Shown here piece by piece: positions 45,011 to 56,744 of a stretch of 64,000 nucleotides of DNA. A program made the translations under genes and the position numbers. This DNA is from Rhytidiadelphus loreus. Taxonomy: Eukaryota > Streptophyta > Bryopsida > Hypnales > Hylocomiaceae. The notes under the pieces are model-generated. The model did not search any database. It was not told the DNA's origin and saw nothing but the letters and a program-made list of their open reading frames with translations. Location of the stretch: contig OX344763.1 in assembly GCA_947034895.1 (NCBI GenBank), positions 51,955,025 to 52,019,024 on the forward strand, in the 5' to 3' direction. Numbering within the stretch: the stretch's first letter is position 1; every line of letters begins with the position of its first letter.

Positions 45011-47691
45011 TTGTGCATATTGAAGAATGGATGCTTTTCATTTAATTTTGTGTGAGGAAATTTATTGATGCTATATCAACATAATTGAATTAAGCTCAAG
45101 ACATTTTAGTTATTTTTTTATTTTATATGAGGTAGTTTATCAAAAAAATGGTACACTATCCAATGTATTTCAATACTTTGAGCTTGTTTTCCTTGAGACT
45201 TGATTTTGACATTCAAAACAATTACTTTAGCTTTTGACAAAAGTAAAAAAATGATGGTACTAAAGTGAAGTTTCAACTCCACTTGGTAATTTTGGAAAAA
45301 TCCATAAAATAAGTATTTTAGTGAAGTTTGAAGTTGACAATCTATAACTACATTTCTAAATATGGAGTGACAAGGAAAAAATTTCACACCAAAATGTTCT
45401 ATACCATAATGTACTTCTATTCTAAAGATTTTTTATTTTTGAACATGGTTTGTATTTGATTTGAGTTTTTTCTTTTTTTCTTCAAAAGTTTACTGTAATT
45501 TAAAATTTACACCAAAAAATTTGAGAATTTTATGACAATTATTAGACATTTGATTTCATCTTTGAAAAATAAAACTAGAAAAATTCACTCATATATTGCA
45601 AAGCAATAGAGGATTCAAAGTGAAAGACTTTCAAGTCTGCCTTTAGGGGTTAAGGTTAGATGGGTAGAACAAGATCTCACTAAATTGTATCAACATAAAA
45701 GCTAAAGGTAGGAGCACCCAAAAGTACTACTCCTTCCATCCTAAATTGATTGTCTACTTTGAATGTCATGTTTTTTTAAGGTTGTTTTGAATAGGTTAAA
45801 AAAATACTTTCTTGTGGCTAATTTTATTTAGGTAGCAATAAATACATGCAATGTTCTTTACTAATTCTAGTGATGCAAAATTTGGAATCTTTCTTGATTA
45901 TGTTTTTAACAATATGGTCAATGAAATTTGCTCAAAAAAATATCAACAAAATTATAAAGAATAATTTTGAAACAAAGGGAGTATTTTTTGTTCTCCAAAG
46001 GTCAAATTCCAATTTTTTATTTTATTATGCCAATAGAAACCTCAAGAGAAATCCAACCTAAGTCATTTCGTAAGTTTTGGGCACTTTTATAAAATTTTGT
46101 ACATTTTCAGAGTAGACAATATATGGTAATTATACCTAACATTGGACTATACTTAAGTAAACATCCTAGAAGCATGGTTCAACTCTCTTCAATGCTTTAA
46201 TTCTCACTAGTTGTTCAAAGAACTTTTCAATTCTCATTTGTTGCTTTTGAGAGATTATGGTGGTTTTAGAGGAAATATTGACAATCTCCAAACCTTTCTT
46301 GTTCCTTCCATGCATTCAAATAGGTGGTGCCAAATCGAAAGACGTAGTATTAGTTGCTCTTATTTTAGCCTTTCAATTGATGGATCATTATGGCAATGCC
46401 AAGTCTATGTTTAAAAGTCAACAATGTTTGCCATGCTTCACTACAAGAGAATGGGTATTTTATGATTGCAAAAATATGATTAAAGATGACTAATGACTAC
46501 TCACAATCATATTCTTGAAAGCCAACACCTTAAGGGAGAAATTTTTGGGGCCTTGTATTTTACAAGCGTATATCATAAGTCCATTGGGAACACTTAAGTA
46601 CTTCATAGAGAGTGTAGGGAACATATTTGGGGAATGTTAAGTCATATTGCCAATCATATTTCCATAGTAGTCACATTTTTAAATTTTTGGATAGCCCAAG
46701 AAAAATATAGGCAATCCAAAAAAAATATAGGCAAGCCATTGTTTAGAATTTTAAAATCCTATACCCTCTTTTTTAGGATTTTCAAATCTAATCACCACTT
46801 TTGAAGAGTTTTCAAACCTCAGACGTCACTTTTTTAGGATTTTCAAACCCTAGCTACCACTTCTTTTGGGTTTTGAAACCCTAGCCACTACTTCTCTTGG
46901 CTCTTCTTCCTTGCCTTTTGTTGTCTCTTAGATCTTACTTGTTGATACTTCTTATTTTTTCCTTTTTAGTTGTTGCTTTTTGTTGCTTTTTAGTTTCTGC
47001 TTCTTATTTCTTCTTGTTACATTTTAACTTCTTTTTTCTTAGTTCTTATTTTTTTGATTCATATTATTGCTTTTAAGTTCTTGCTCTTGTTCTTCTTGTT
47101 TCATTTTAATTATTTTATTCTTCTTAATTTTTACTTTTTGTTTCATCTTTTTGCTCTTAACCTCTAAAAGAGGTTTCCTATTTCGATACAGTGACCATAC
47201 AAAGCACCTGTAAAAATACAAGTGGCATTTAGCTTGGGCAAAGAATTTTGTATGGGTCCAATTTTCTTTTAGGCTTATAAGACCGATAGGGAAGGTCTTT
47301 CATGCCTACAAGTGCTGATGAATAATCTAGGCATAGTTTTTGATGCTCCTGAACTATCATTATGACATTGGCTATCATATTTTTCATGGATCCTTTGAGA
47401 CACACACGCTATTCACTATTTAGTTGATGTTGTATGAGATTCCTAAAAGTCATTGGATGAGATCATCCACCTCAAAAGAGTGTAGTTTCTCTTATGTTTG
47501 CATTTTCTAGTATTTGATGAGAGATGCATTTGCAAATTCATGAGACGAGGATATCGATGCTCAATTGCAAGCCCTCTTTCCCTATTTTGGTGTATGGTAG
47601 AGTAAATGAGCATCCCAATCAAAGACCTATATGGGCAACTTCCGATTCTATACTCCAAACATTTAAACAAGGATGCAAAACCACACCTTTG
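45011..47691. other. AT-rich spacer with polypyrimidine tract and CACTA-like end
   Basis: No gene found. At 46439 the sequence CACTACAAGAGAATGGG resembles the start of the CACTA-like MITE at 38132. From about 46890 to 47170 the plus strand is strongly polypyrimidine (CTT/TTCTT repeats). Confidence 0.4.
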
Positions 47692-48640
47692 TCAATTCCT
47701 AGAAAGATTTAGCCGTTCATGAATGACATGGTAATACTTCTGAAGGCACATCCATTGGTTACTACATGTTGGACAATACCAATGCCCTACATTCCTACAT
47801 TCGGTGCACCAACGTTTGAGTTTCAATTGCTAGTGGAATGCACAGGGTCAAGCCTTCTTTGACGTATAAGGAGCTAGGCTATTTTCTAGAATCATGCTTC
47901 TAATCAAGTATTTACTAAATGCTTCCCAACGGCAATTTTGAACTGCATGTGGGTTTGAACTTTCAACCTGAAGTCCTCCATTTGCAAACAATAGACAATG
48001 TAGGAATTGACCATGCTCTGATCAATTACAAAAAGAAGAAGTTTATGCCATCATTTGTGGCTTCTCAATTGGAATGAGTAACTCAAAGTAGTTGATCTAA
48101 AACATTCACTCCTCTCATGTACTTCTGATAGGGGGTGTAAATAGGGGAAGATGATACCATCATTTGATCCTTCATGCCAACAATCCTACAAAGTTCAACT
48201 ACACCAGACTCCCAAGGGCTAGCAACTATGCTCAATAAAGTCACAAGCTTCTTGTCTTGCCAAGAAACAACTCCCATCTGCCAATGATCATGGGTACGAA
48301 TGAGCATGGATCCTCTCACAACATTATTGTTGGGATGGTAAAGCCTAAGAGGCAGGTTTTTACTTGAGCAACGTATTGTTCAAGTAGCCCACATGCCAAG
48401 CATCATGAGCTTATAGAAAAGATTAATACTAGCAAATAATTTGTCTACAACTAGACAATGAAAGTGTTGCTCAAGCCCCACTATCATTCGTAAGACAACA
48501 TGGTATCCTAACCCATGTTCACCAAGGCCAATACCTTCACTAAGATAGACTTCAATATTAGAAACAAATTTGGACTTTGAGTTGGCTAGGACCCAACATT
48601 TAATCCCAAATTTCACTAGTTTATCACCTAGCCTATACAA
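47692..48640 (-). pseudogene. piggyBac-like transposase, C-terminal part, decayed
   Basis: Read on the minus strand from about 48640 to TGA at 47694-47692, with frame changes. Recognisable pieces in order: KFGIKCWVLANSKSKF, VVDKLFASINLF (catalytic Asp region), a WQDKKLVTLLSIVAS segment, YMRGVNVLDQL (the family's YNxxMGGVDxxDQ), a broken HK-stop-WHKLLLFVIDQSMVNSYIVY, and a C-terminal Cys-rich finger (RWCTECRNVGHWYCPTC ... H). The order matches DDE_Tnp_1_7 piggyBac transposases, which cut at TTAA. The N-terminal half is missing: similarity stops at 48640, where a segment duplicated at 49514 begins. Confidence 0.75.
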
Positions 48641-48815
48641 AGGTCTTCACGAGATTTTTTGCAATTTTAGAATAACTAATTGTAGATTGTCAAATTGAAC
48701 CGTATGGATGTTTAAAGAGCTTGCTTCTTAGTATGCACACCAAATTTGAGTGCAAAATTGCGTAAGAGTTGTGAGACTATAACAAGAGAAATGTACATTA
48801 TTCCTTCGCTTGTAC
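48631..48815 (+). repeat. dispersed repeat, copy 1 (partner at 49514-49955)
   Basis: GCCTATACAAAGGTCTTCAC through the ACCGTATGGATG and TTGAGTGCAAAATTGCGTAA segments recurs at 49514-49565 and 49846-49955, where about 280 bp separate the two parts. It abuts the truncated end of the piggyBac gene. Confidence 0.7.
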
Positions 48816-48944
48816 CTTATAGCTATCATTCAATACGAGATCACATGATATAATTGTATATTATTCAAAAATATTCTATAATCTCACCTACCAAAGTTGT
48901 GCCTTCCTGCAATCCTGTAGAACTGACTCTTTGAAATAGTGATG

Positions 48945-49166
48945 TAGGAGCGACCTCAGGTGGGGAGATTGCGGGTCCAGAAAGGAGGCAAAATCGAATA
49001 ATTTGTAATTCCTTCTTTTCTTGGGCTTGGGTGACTTTGGGTAGGGCAACCTCGGTTGGGGCGACAGTGGGTCCAGAAAGGAGGCGAAACCAAATAATTT
49101 GTAATTCCTTCTTTTCTGGGGATTAGGTGACTTTGGGTGGGGCAATTGTAGGTCCAGAACGGGGAG
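48945..49166 (-). repeat. decayed ACCCGCAGTCGCCC array in minus orientation (array 5)
   Basis: Degenerate units read GGGGCGACAGTGGGTCC on the plus strand, the reverse orientation to all other arrays. A block of about 97 bp from GGGTCCAGAAAGGAGGC (near 48973) recurs from 49070, so it is a higher-order duplication. CpGs are largely lost, consistent with age. Confidence 0.6.
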
Positions 49167-49280
49167 ACTATTTTGTATTGGACAATTGATGGTATTTTGA
49201 AGCACCATAGAATCAAAGAAAATAATAAAGATGAAATGGACAAGAAGTAGTGCATCAAAGGTGATTCTCAATGCGACCAA

Positions 49281-49376
49281 CGGGAAGGTGATGTAGTGGA
49301 AGGGATTGTCTCCCAAAGGCCGACTTCTTCGGACTCAATTGGATTTGGAAGGTCTAGGGTTCGATTCCCAACCCGG
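49281..49376 (+). mobile_element. tRNA-derived SINE head
   Basis: A B-box match (GGTTCGATTCC, 49358-49368) lies about 65 bp after an A-box-like GTGATGTAGTGG (near 49287), and the B box sits in a T-arm-like stem (GGGTTCGATTCCC). The 5' part does not fold into a full tRNA cloverleaf, so a SINE promoter head is more likely than a tRNA gene. Confidence 0.45.
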
Positions 49377-49513
49377 TGTGCATGATGTACGGGTTTTTGG
49401 TTTGGTCTTACGGATTTGGTCAACGGTCACTTCGAATTGCGAATTGAGATGACAAACATTTCAATTTGAAATTCAAAATGGTCTTTGGCCCAACCATCAA
49501 AGCACATCATCTG

Positions 49514-49955
49514 GCCTATACAGAGGTCTTCACAAGATTTTTTGCAATTTTAGAGTAATCAAATGGCGATGATATAATGTATTTTATAAGGCAATTGTGC
49601 TAAATCTTTATTTAATGAGAATTGTCAGTCTCTATGGACAACGATAAATAAATACTTGAGAATGAAGTTTGACAAGAGGGGTGTTTGCAAGATCTATTTA
49701 GAGACTGAAGATAAGTTTTTCTTAACAATTAGAGTGCTTTACTACTTAACCTCTAAGTGCCTAAGCCTTTCCAAGTGTGTTTTTCCTATGAGAAAAGAGC
49801 ATGGACTTATAGTTATTTCCATTGAAGCAAATTGTGTTTCTTTCCAAAATCTAACCGTATGGATGTTCAAAGAGCTTGCTTATTAGTATGGACACCAATT
49901 TTGAGTGCAAAATTGCATAAAAGTTGTGAGATTATAACAAGAAAAATGTACATTT
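49514..49955 (+). repeat. dispersed repeat, copy 2 (partner at 48631-48815)
   Basis: Same sequence as 48631-48815, split by about 280 bp of unrelated DNA after AATTTTAGAGTAATC. Confidence 0.65.
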
Positions 49956-51540
49956 TCTATTTTGAGTGTATTATTCCTCTCCACAATGTTTCCAAAATTT
50001 GCACATAAAAGTTTTTTGGGATTGGAGGTGACATGAACAACTACAAACTATATTGGCACACTAAAATGCACTCTCAAAAAAATTAATATCACTAGAAAAG
50101 CTATTAAATTCATTACACAATTCACCTTGCAATGGTTCAAATGCAATTTCTTTTTATAAGTATAAATCACAAATAATTGCAAATCAACACTTGCTTGTTG
50201 AAATTTTCAATGGTGAAAATCATGAAAACACTTTGTTCTTTTCATTGGGACCATTTTCAAAGCAAATGGATAAATACAAGTTTTTAGATCTCAAATCAAG
50301 TGAAATTGCTCAAAGTTGAAAAATGAAGTAAAATTAGCAAGCTTTATTCTTCCACTAATGGATATGTGTGGCTTTAGAGACCTCTCAATAATGAAATACG
50401 TACCTTTTTCAGTAGAAAATGAAAGTTTCCATTTGTTAATTCTAAGAACTACAATTTTTTTTTTTAAACGGTCATACAAATTTAATTGCCCACAGATTGA
50501 CTATATTTGGTTGCCTAGGCATTTAGAGGTTAATAGTCACTTCCAATTTAATTTCAATTCTTATATATATATGTACATAAATCTCAATAATTTATAGCAA
50601 TATGAATGCCGGGCCTATAACTAAAGTTTGTTGATTTTCTAACATTTGAGTGACATGGAAGTTTTGGTTTATACCATGATATTGTATATGATTGTAATAT
50701 ACTTGTATGAAGCAAAGAGCAGATTTCTAAAATATTGTATGTATTTGATATGAATTTTCTTCAATTTCTTCTTAAATGAATCACAATAAAGTAGGAGGCT
50801 TTGAAATGGAGCGGGTATTAAGAATGTATCCTATAAATGGTTGTGAAATGGACAAATGGTAGTTCAAAAAATGACCTTAGTAGTCTTTGAATGAATCAAG
50901 GAAAAAAGCATTATTAATTGCAAGAGCCAATCATGCTCTTTGCTTTCCCATCTTGAAGGGTGCACTTAGTTCTACTACAACAAACCATGTGCAAACAAGT
51001 GGTTCCTATTTAACTATAATTTCAATTTTCAATTTTAAACATTGTTTAATATGACTATAGGTTTCTATTGTCGAAATTTCCAACTCAAATAAAATATGAA
51101 ATGATTTCTAAATGAGGTTGAAAATAAACTAAAATGGCATGTTTTTCAACTCAAATAATTATAGAAAAGACATTTAAATGACCATTGAATCAATATTAAA
51201 CTCAAAATGAGCTTTTAATAGAGATTTATTTTTGGAAATTTTTAATTCATTTTTTAGACAATTTTTTTCTTATATAATAGGGACCTAGGGACCTAAATAG
51301 GGACCTATGACACAACTCCTTTGAAAATCCATAAGTAATTCAAAAATGCTTCAAAAAATATGAAACTACTTATGGTTCCTCTTCTATTTTCTTTGTCTTA
51401 GAAATAAGCTAAAAACTTTTCCATTTTAGAAATACACGAAAAAGGTGGATCAGCCCATACATGAGCCATTTCTGAGCCTTCTATCTTAACTTCTATATCT
51501 TCCACAATGAATTTGAACATTTATCTTATTGAACAATGAG
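49956..51540. other. AT-rich spacer, no gene seen
   Basis: No supportable gene. The frame at 50316-50597 has no family signal. Confidence 0.4.
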
Positions 51541-51724
51541 CACGCTGTGGCCCCATGGACCCGTTGTCACCCCACAAACCCCTTGCCCAAAACCCACGGT
51601 CGCCTCCAAACTGTGGTCACCTTACCCAAAGTTACTTTACTCAATGTCACCCTACCTACGGTCACCCTAGACCTGAATGGGTGCTTGCCGAGAGTTGTGC
51701 ACATGCCCTAGGGCGACTGCGGGT
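51541..51724 (+). repeat. GC-rich array with terminal inverted unit (array 6)
   Basis: Decayed units (GGACCCGTTGTCACCCC, ACCCACGGTCGCC, CTACGGTCACCC) close with an inverted unit GGGCGACTGCGGGT at 51711-51724. They are followed by GACCCGCATTCTCT as in array 3. Confidence 0.7.
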
Positions 51725-51765
51725 ACTTAAGTAGGCGCCCTGACCCGCATTCTCTGGTCTGGCCT

Positions 51766-51810
51766 GTGCGCATTGTCTTTCATCCATCTTGATGTGACTG
51801 AATGTGTGCC
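51766..51810 (+). promoter_or_regulatory. conserved post-array box (copy 3)
   Basis: GCGCATTGTCTTTCATCC followed by GTGACTGAATGTGTGCC. It matches the box at 55603 almost base for base and the ones at 1476 and 4588 more loosely. Confidence 0.45.
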
Positions 51811-51887
51811 TATGGGCCAGGCCTTGATTTTTCCGTGTGGGGGAGGTTTTTGACTTTTTTTCACGAACTTTGAATAAGCAATGCTCG

Positions 51888-52614
51888 GTGATTGTAAGAA
51901 AGACCGGTCCTATGAGGCATCACAATTGAAGTGACGGAGTTGGTTTTGGCCGTAATTTTTGGAAATTAAAGCCAATGGACTTGAAATTTTTATGGAAGAT
52001 TGCTAACTCAGAAAACATGAGATTTGTTATTTTTCAAAAAAATTGAAAAATAATTTTATAATTAAATACCAATTTAGCTAATTTGTCACACTTTGTGGTT
52101 TAGGGTTTTTTAGTACTGTGAAGTATCCAAAAAACATGATGTTCACTTGATTTTTTTGTGGCCTATTCCCACACTAGATGGGCATATGCCCACCAAAGAG
52201 AATTAAAAAAAACACAATTCTTTGTCTTCAACATGCATGCAAATAGGGGTCCCTTGTGCATAGCACTCCAAACTTTCATGATGGTTTCAACTTCTAGTTT
52301 TGGGTGAAATGTAATTACTATCAAGTCTTTATAAATGGCCAATTTTTAGTTTTATTTAATTCATGATTTTCTAATTTTTATTAATTTATACTTAATTTTA
52401 TCTACTTTTTGTGACAAACTATCATTTTTTTTAAGTAGTATTGTTTCAGTATTATAAAGTACTCAAAAGTACTATTGGCTGTTGATTTTTCAGATCAACA
52501 GTTGAGATTGCTCCATTTTGTAGTAATCCTAATACTCCTAGTACTAGGCAGAAAAAACGCAGTTTTTGACCAAACCCTACCAAAATTGTTCGGTCTTTCT
52601 TGCAATCACCCTGC
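51888..52614. mobile_element. about 730-bp element with terminal inverted repeats (linker/MITE copy 1)
   Basis: It begins GTGATTGTAAGAAAGACCGG and ends with the inverted TTCGGTCTTTCTTGCAATCAC (19 of about 20 positions match). It shares its ends, and an internal AGTAGTATT...AGTACT theme plus AAAACGCAGTTTTTGA near the right end, with 56745-57510. It is either a MITE or a conserved linker of the array modules. No target duplication was resolved. Confidence 0.6.
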
Positions 52615-52635
52615 TAGCTCTTTTGAAGTAGTACA

Positions 52636-54221
52636 ATGGTGAATCGAGGGGAAGGAAGCAACAACCGGAGGAAATCTATTTGGAATATGGACTTTGATGA
52701 TCCAATAAACTTTCAAGTGCCTATTTTGATTTGTGCGATACCGGTGACTGCATCAGTACCTCATAGAAAGAAGGATAGGACGGCACATGCAAAGACCCAA
52801 CATACCCTCCTGCAAGTTATACCAAGTATGCATATGAAGTATGCTTGCAATGTTATGAAGGCAAAAGCATACAATTCATGGAGGCCACCTATTTGAGGGA
52901 CCCATTAGTGGGTAGCAAATTAATAACAAACAATATGTTGGCAAGAATATTAAGCAAGTGCAATGAATCCAAAGAATTTAGAGATTTGGAATTAATGTAT
53001 AATTTCAAGCTAGACATTTGGCTTACTGATACTATTCAGGCATGCATATTTAACTCTAAGAAATTGATGTTGGAGTTGCGACCTCAAGTGTCAGGATATC
53101 CAGGAAGTGATCATGATAGAGAATTTCGTTCAAAGATGGAGTGGTGGACAAAAGCTGTGAGACCCCTCTCAAAGACTAAGGCAATAGGTTTTTGTTGGAA
53201 AAACGGCACAACAAGGGCAACATTTGCATGAAATGGTGCACTATGTATCAAATGGATTTCCGATCAAGTGAAAGTGGTTCCCTTGAGTGGATTTGATCGA
53301 CAAGGAAGGCATGGCAAGGTGCGCAAGGTGCACATTGAAGGGATGGAACAAATCCCACCTTACATTGTTTTTGTAGGGAAGGTGTCAAAGGCCAAAATCA
53401 AGCGTGAAGGGAGGGTGGAATGGTCCATAGAGGTCATGGCATGCCCTTTAAATCATTCGGGCATCATCAAAAAATTTGCCATTCACTCATCTTCAAATGA
53501 AGCATATACATTGTCGTGGAATGGGGGGCATTTGAATGACCTAAGGTATTTAGACTGATTAGTGGTACCAACCATTGATTGGCATGAACTTAATAAGGCC
53601 ATGAGACTTCTTGAAGAGAAACAAAAAGAGCTTAGCTTCTTCCAAAGACACAAGGTGAAGTTGACGTGGGCTCTAGTGTATGTGACTTCTTTGATGCACA
53701 AGTCAAAGGTGCTACACAAGGACTTGTTCCCCATGAACATAATGTTGTATTATCCCAACTATTCAAATGAGATTATCAACATTGGGATTTGTGATTGGAG
53801 AATTGCAAGTTGTATGGGCGAAGATGTGCCCTCACATTATGGAAAGGTATTAGAGGTTGCTTAGGACCGAGATCGTGCATGCCGTTGGTGGATGGCTCTA
53901 GAGTTGTTTTATGCATATGGGCTTGCAAATTCTAATACGAATATATCAATTATGTAATCAATGCATAAATACATTGAGAAATCGGACCTATATTTTATTG
54001 GAAAGTTGACCAAATGGATGAATATTGGTGCTATGGTTGATTTCAACAAAGACTTATTCTGCAATGTGTATGGATCGATGAACTTCGCGATGAACTTGCA
54101 TGAACTTGCAAACCCTGACCCAAAGAAAAAACCAACATATATTAAGGTCACGAACTCTCTCATGGGGGCACTATGGAACATGAAGCCTCCTGAAGCAATT
54201 TTCTGGGACTCGCCTTTGTAA
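52636..54221 (+). pseudogene. kinase-like protein with 'HKD...CDW' motifs, broken
   Basis: The ATG at 52636 opens 86 codons. A frameshift near 52845 moves to the frame read to 54221 through stops at 53229, 53556, 53862 and about 53955. Read-through is about 525 residues. After a Cys-containing N-terminal region come kinase-like landmarks: a glycine-rich segment (FDRQGRHGKVRKV), a hinge-like LSWNGGHLNDLRYLD, a catalytic-loop equivalent HKDLFPMNIML (Asp and Asn kept), INIGICDWRIAS where canonical kinases have DFG, then WMALELF resembling the APE region. The DFG-to-DW change suggests a divergent or pseudo-kinase family. I associate similar 'CDWG' proteins with seed-free plants, but could not confirm this here. 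It begins right after the inverted-repeat linker of this module. Confidence 0.65.
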
Positions 54222-55424
54222 TAGGTGAATAGGGTTTATTTTATACCATGTTAGGAGCAGTAAAGGAGATTTACAAATTATGTGCCTCTTATTTTGTAAT
54301 AGCAATGCCAATATATAAATATATTTGACAACTCTTTGAATGTCTTCTTTGCACAATCATAGAACCCAAACTTGAACTTGTAGCATTTAAGAAAATGTAG
54401 ATTGTCAAATCTTTGGGAAAGTTTGCAAGCGTGCATGGTCAAATTTTTTTCAAATGAAAGGGTTGCCTATTGTCTTGAATGGTGTTCACTAAGATCAAAG
54501 GTCTTATATTCTTATTTGTCAATAAGCAATTGTATTTGCATTTGAAGTGCAAGAAATTGTGAATTATTTGCATTTAAATTGCAAGAAACAAGTTTTTCTA
54601 CATGTTGCATAATTGCATTTTGGGGCTTAGAACCTTCTTAACATATATTTTTTGCTCTATCAATTTCGAATTTCTACTTTTATATGATGAAGAATTGAGT
54701 TGAGATTCTAGGAATTTTAATTTATTTAAAAAAAACTTAATTTTAGTTTATAAAGAAATTGCTAAGTAGAAGACAAGAAGTACGTTCAAGATTGAAGAGA
54801 AAACAATATTGTGAATAGCTTTAAGATGAAATTGAAACACACTAATCTCAATGGAGAGATTGTTCAAACAAGACATCTAAACCTCGTGCAACTTTCTCTT
54901 TTTTCATTGTGAAATTTGACTTTAGAAATGAATCGTCTAAGTTATTCTTTTATATAGATGATCTAATTGTAAAAAAAACAAGATTGTCCCTAACTTTTGC
55001 ATAACATATTCAAATGGAATGAATCAAAGCTTTCTATGTAGATAAAAATACAATCTATTTGAATCAAGGATTTTAATTCTTTTATTTAATTTTTTTTTGA
55101 GTTTTTTTTCTACCCGCCGAGCTAAAGAAAAGGGCTTCTTATACCATAACTTCTCTTCCAAGGAACTGATTAAAACAAAAATTATATGGTTGGAAAGGTA
55201 TTGTGGTTTTCTATCTTCACAAAAAATCTCAGAAAACATTGACGAATATTGAGACAATAGGAACTTGCCCCAAATCTGATTTGTCCCCTGCCAGAACAAT
55301 GGACTTTAGAGATTGAAGGAATTTCATTCTATTTTTATCATTTCAATAAAAATTATGTTTTTTATACTTAAATTTCATCTTAAACTTATATCAAAATTGA
55401 TTTTTTTGGAATCTAGCCAGTCTA
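54222..55424. repeat. module tail, copy 1
   Basis: No gene. The interval 54750-55320 matches 57580-58400 in order: for example CAAGATTGTCC followed by AACTTT, ATTCAAATGGAATGAATCAAAG, and a TCTGATTTGTCCCC segment. The same tail therefore follows two different ORF modules. Confidence 0.6.
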
Positions 55425-55560
55425 AGGCCTACGGTCACCACGTACACTGTAGGACCTGTGGTTGCCTACACGCACTATAGGACCCGTGATTGCCTCCCAA
55501 TGATGTCGCCTAGGACAAGCGCATGCCCCTTCTGCCGCACGCGCCTCATGGTGACTTTGT
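55425..55560 (+). repeat. decayed GC-rich array (array 7)
   Basis: Degenerate units (CCTACGGTCACC, GGACCTGTGGTTGCC, GGACCCGTGATTGCC), then GCGCATGCCCCTT as in arrays 1b and 6. The closing inverted unit is not clear. Confidence 0.55.
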
Positions 55561-55602
55561 TTACATAAAGCGATCGCTTGACCTACAATTGCTACTTCTA
55601 TT

Positions 55603-55650
55603 TGTGCGCATTGACTTTCATCCATCTAGTAGTGGCTGAATCCGTGCTCA
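55603..55650 (+). promoter_or_regulatory. conserved post-array box (copy 4)
   Basis: GCGCATTGACTTTCATCC then TAGTAGTGGCTGAATCCGTG. Best match is the box at 51766. Confidence 0.45.
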
Positions 55651-55925
55651 TGTGTTAGGGGTTTGATTTGTGTGGGGAATTTTTTGTCCCTCTTTGGTTG
55701 TTGTTCTTCAATTGTGTTTTGTGCACGCAAAAGCCGCCCGAGATCCTTACAATACTTTGTTATTTTTTTTTGGAAATTATGGAACATTTGTAAATGTTAG
55801 AATTTTTGTAAATGTGAAGATCTACGGTTATAGGTTGTCATATTTTTGTAGTTTGGTAGGTATTGCCTTACCACACTTGAGGTATTATCTAGACTCCTAG
55901 GTCGACAAATCACCAAGTGATTGGC

Positions 55926-56600
55926 ATGGAAGACAAAGCCCCACTAGTGCTGCCTACTTCGCTCAAACGGATAACTTGCAAGGATAAAAAAGCACTTTGC
56001 GACAAGGATCAAAAGAGGAATGGGAACCCCCACAAGAAGCGTGTTGCCATTTTAATGCATCTTAAAATTAAAGCTTTTTTGGGTTGGAAAAGCAAACCGA
56101 AGCCTCGGACTTACGAAACAATAAACAAATATGTGGATTTGTGCCACATCAACCAACTTTTTCTGTTTTGGTGTCACAAAGAAGAATGGACGCAAAGCAA
56201 AGCAAATCTTGTACATAGTAAGAACAGAGAATTCACACGAAGATGCTTAGAGGTATGGTTGGCAATCTATTTGGAGCCAAAAGTATATCGAAACGATAAT
56301 TTCTGTTTTTGCCTTGTCCAAATGGTATATGTAGAGATTGTTTTGAAGAAAGAAGTAGATTGGAGAACCCTCCTAGAGCTCATCAAGTTTTCATTTGCCC
56401 TTTCAAAGTTGATGAAGCTACATGAGAAGAAAACAACATTGATACGGAAAGACCTACATCATTTGAACTACACAAGTCGCTTTTATATGGAATGGCGAAA
56501 GTGGAACATTGTTGTCATCGGTGCGAAGCGTGTAGAACTTAAGAGATTGGATCCGGAGCCCCAAGCAAATGACTTCTTGGGTAATACTAGAAGCAATTAG
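55926..56600 (+). CDS. ORF1 second copy: 'CHIxxLF' domain protein, short form
   Basis: The frame is open from a GTG at 55917; ATG 55926 is the likely start. The product is 224 residues without an internal stop. A Lys/Arg-rich N-terminal third precedes CHINQLF, RRCLEVW, FCLVQMVYVEIV and KKEVDWRTL. These align in order and spacing with CHIDKLF, QRCIEIY, FICAMVYAELIL and RSVDWSSI of the gene at 4773. Identity is low, so the copies are old. It lacks the acidic middle and coiled-coil tail of the 4773 gene and may be truncated at 56600. It lies behind array 7 and box 4, as the first copy lies behind array 2 and box 2. Function unknown. A Cys/His-bearing nucleic-acid-binding role is possible, but I have no evidence for it. 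Confidence 0.5.
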   Translation: MEDKAPLVLPTSLKRITCKDKKALCDKDQKRNGNPHKKRVAILMHLKIKAFLGWKSKPKPRTYETINKYVDLCHINQLFLFWCHKEEWTQSKANLVHSKNREFTRRCLEVWLAIYLEPKVYRNDNFCFCLVQMVYVEIVLKKEVDWRTLLELIKFSFALSKLMKLHEKKTTLIRKDLHHLNYTSRFYMEWRKWNIVVIGAKRVELKRLDPEPQANDFLGNTRSN

Positions 56601-56744
56601 GACTAGAGTTTGAAATTTGTATATTGCCCACCCTTTTTTTGAAGCCAAGAACGTTGACTAAATTAAAAAATAAAAAACATTTTCATCTTGGTGTGCACAT
56701 TTTTCATTGTACTTGCGTATGTATACAAATTATTAACCCCTTAC

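Noticed and set aside
49281..49376. Functional tRNA gene
   Set aside because: B box and T-arm are good, but the acceptor and anticodon arms do not form a cloverleaf.
55917..55926. GTG at 55917 as start of ORF1 copy 2
   Set aside because: Nuclear plant genes start with ATG, and an in-frame ATG lies three codons downstream.
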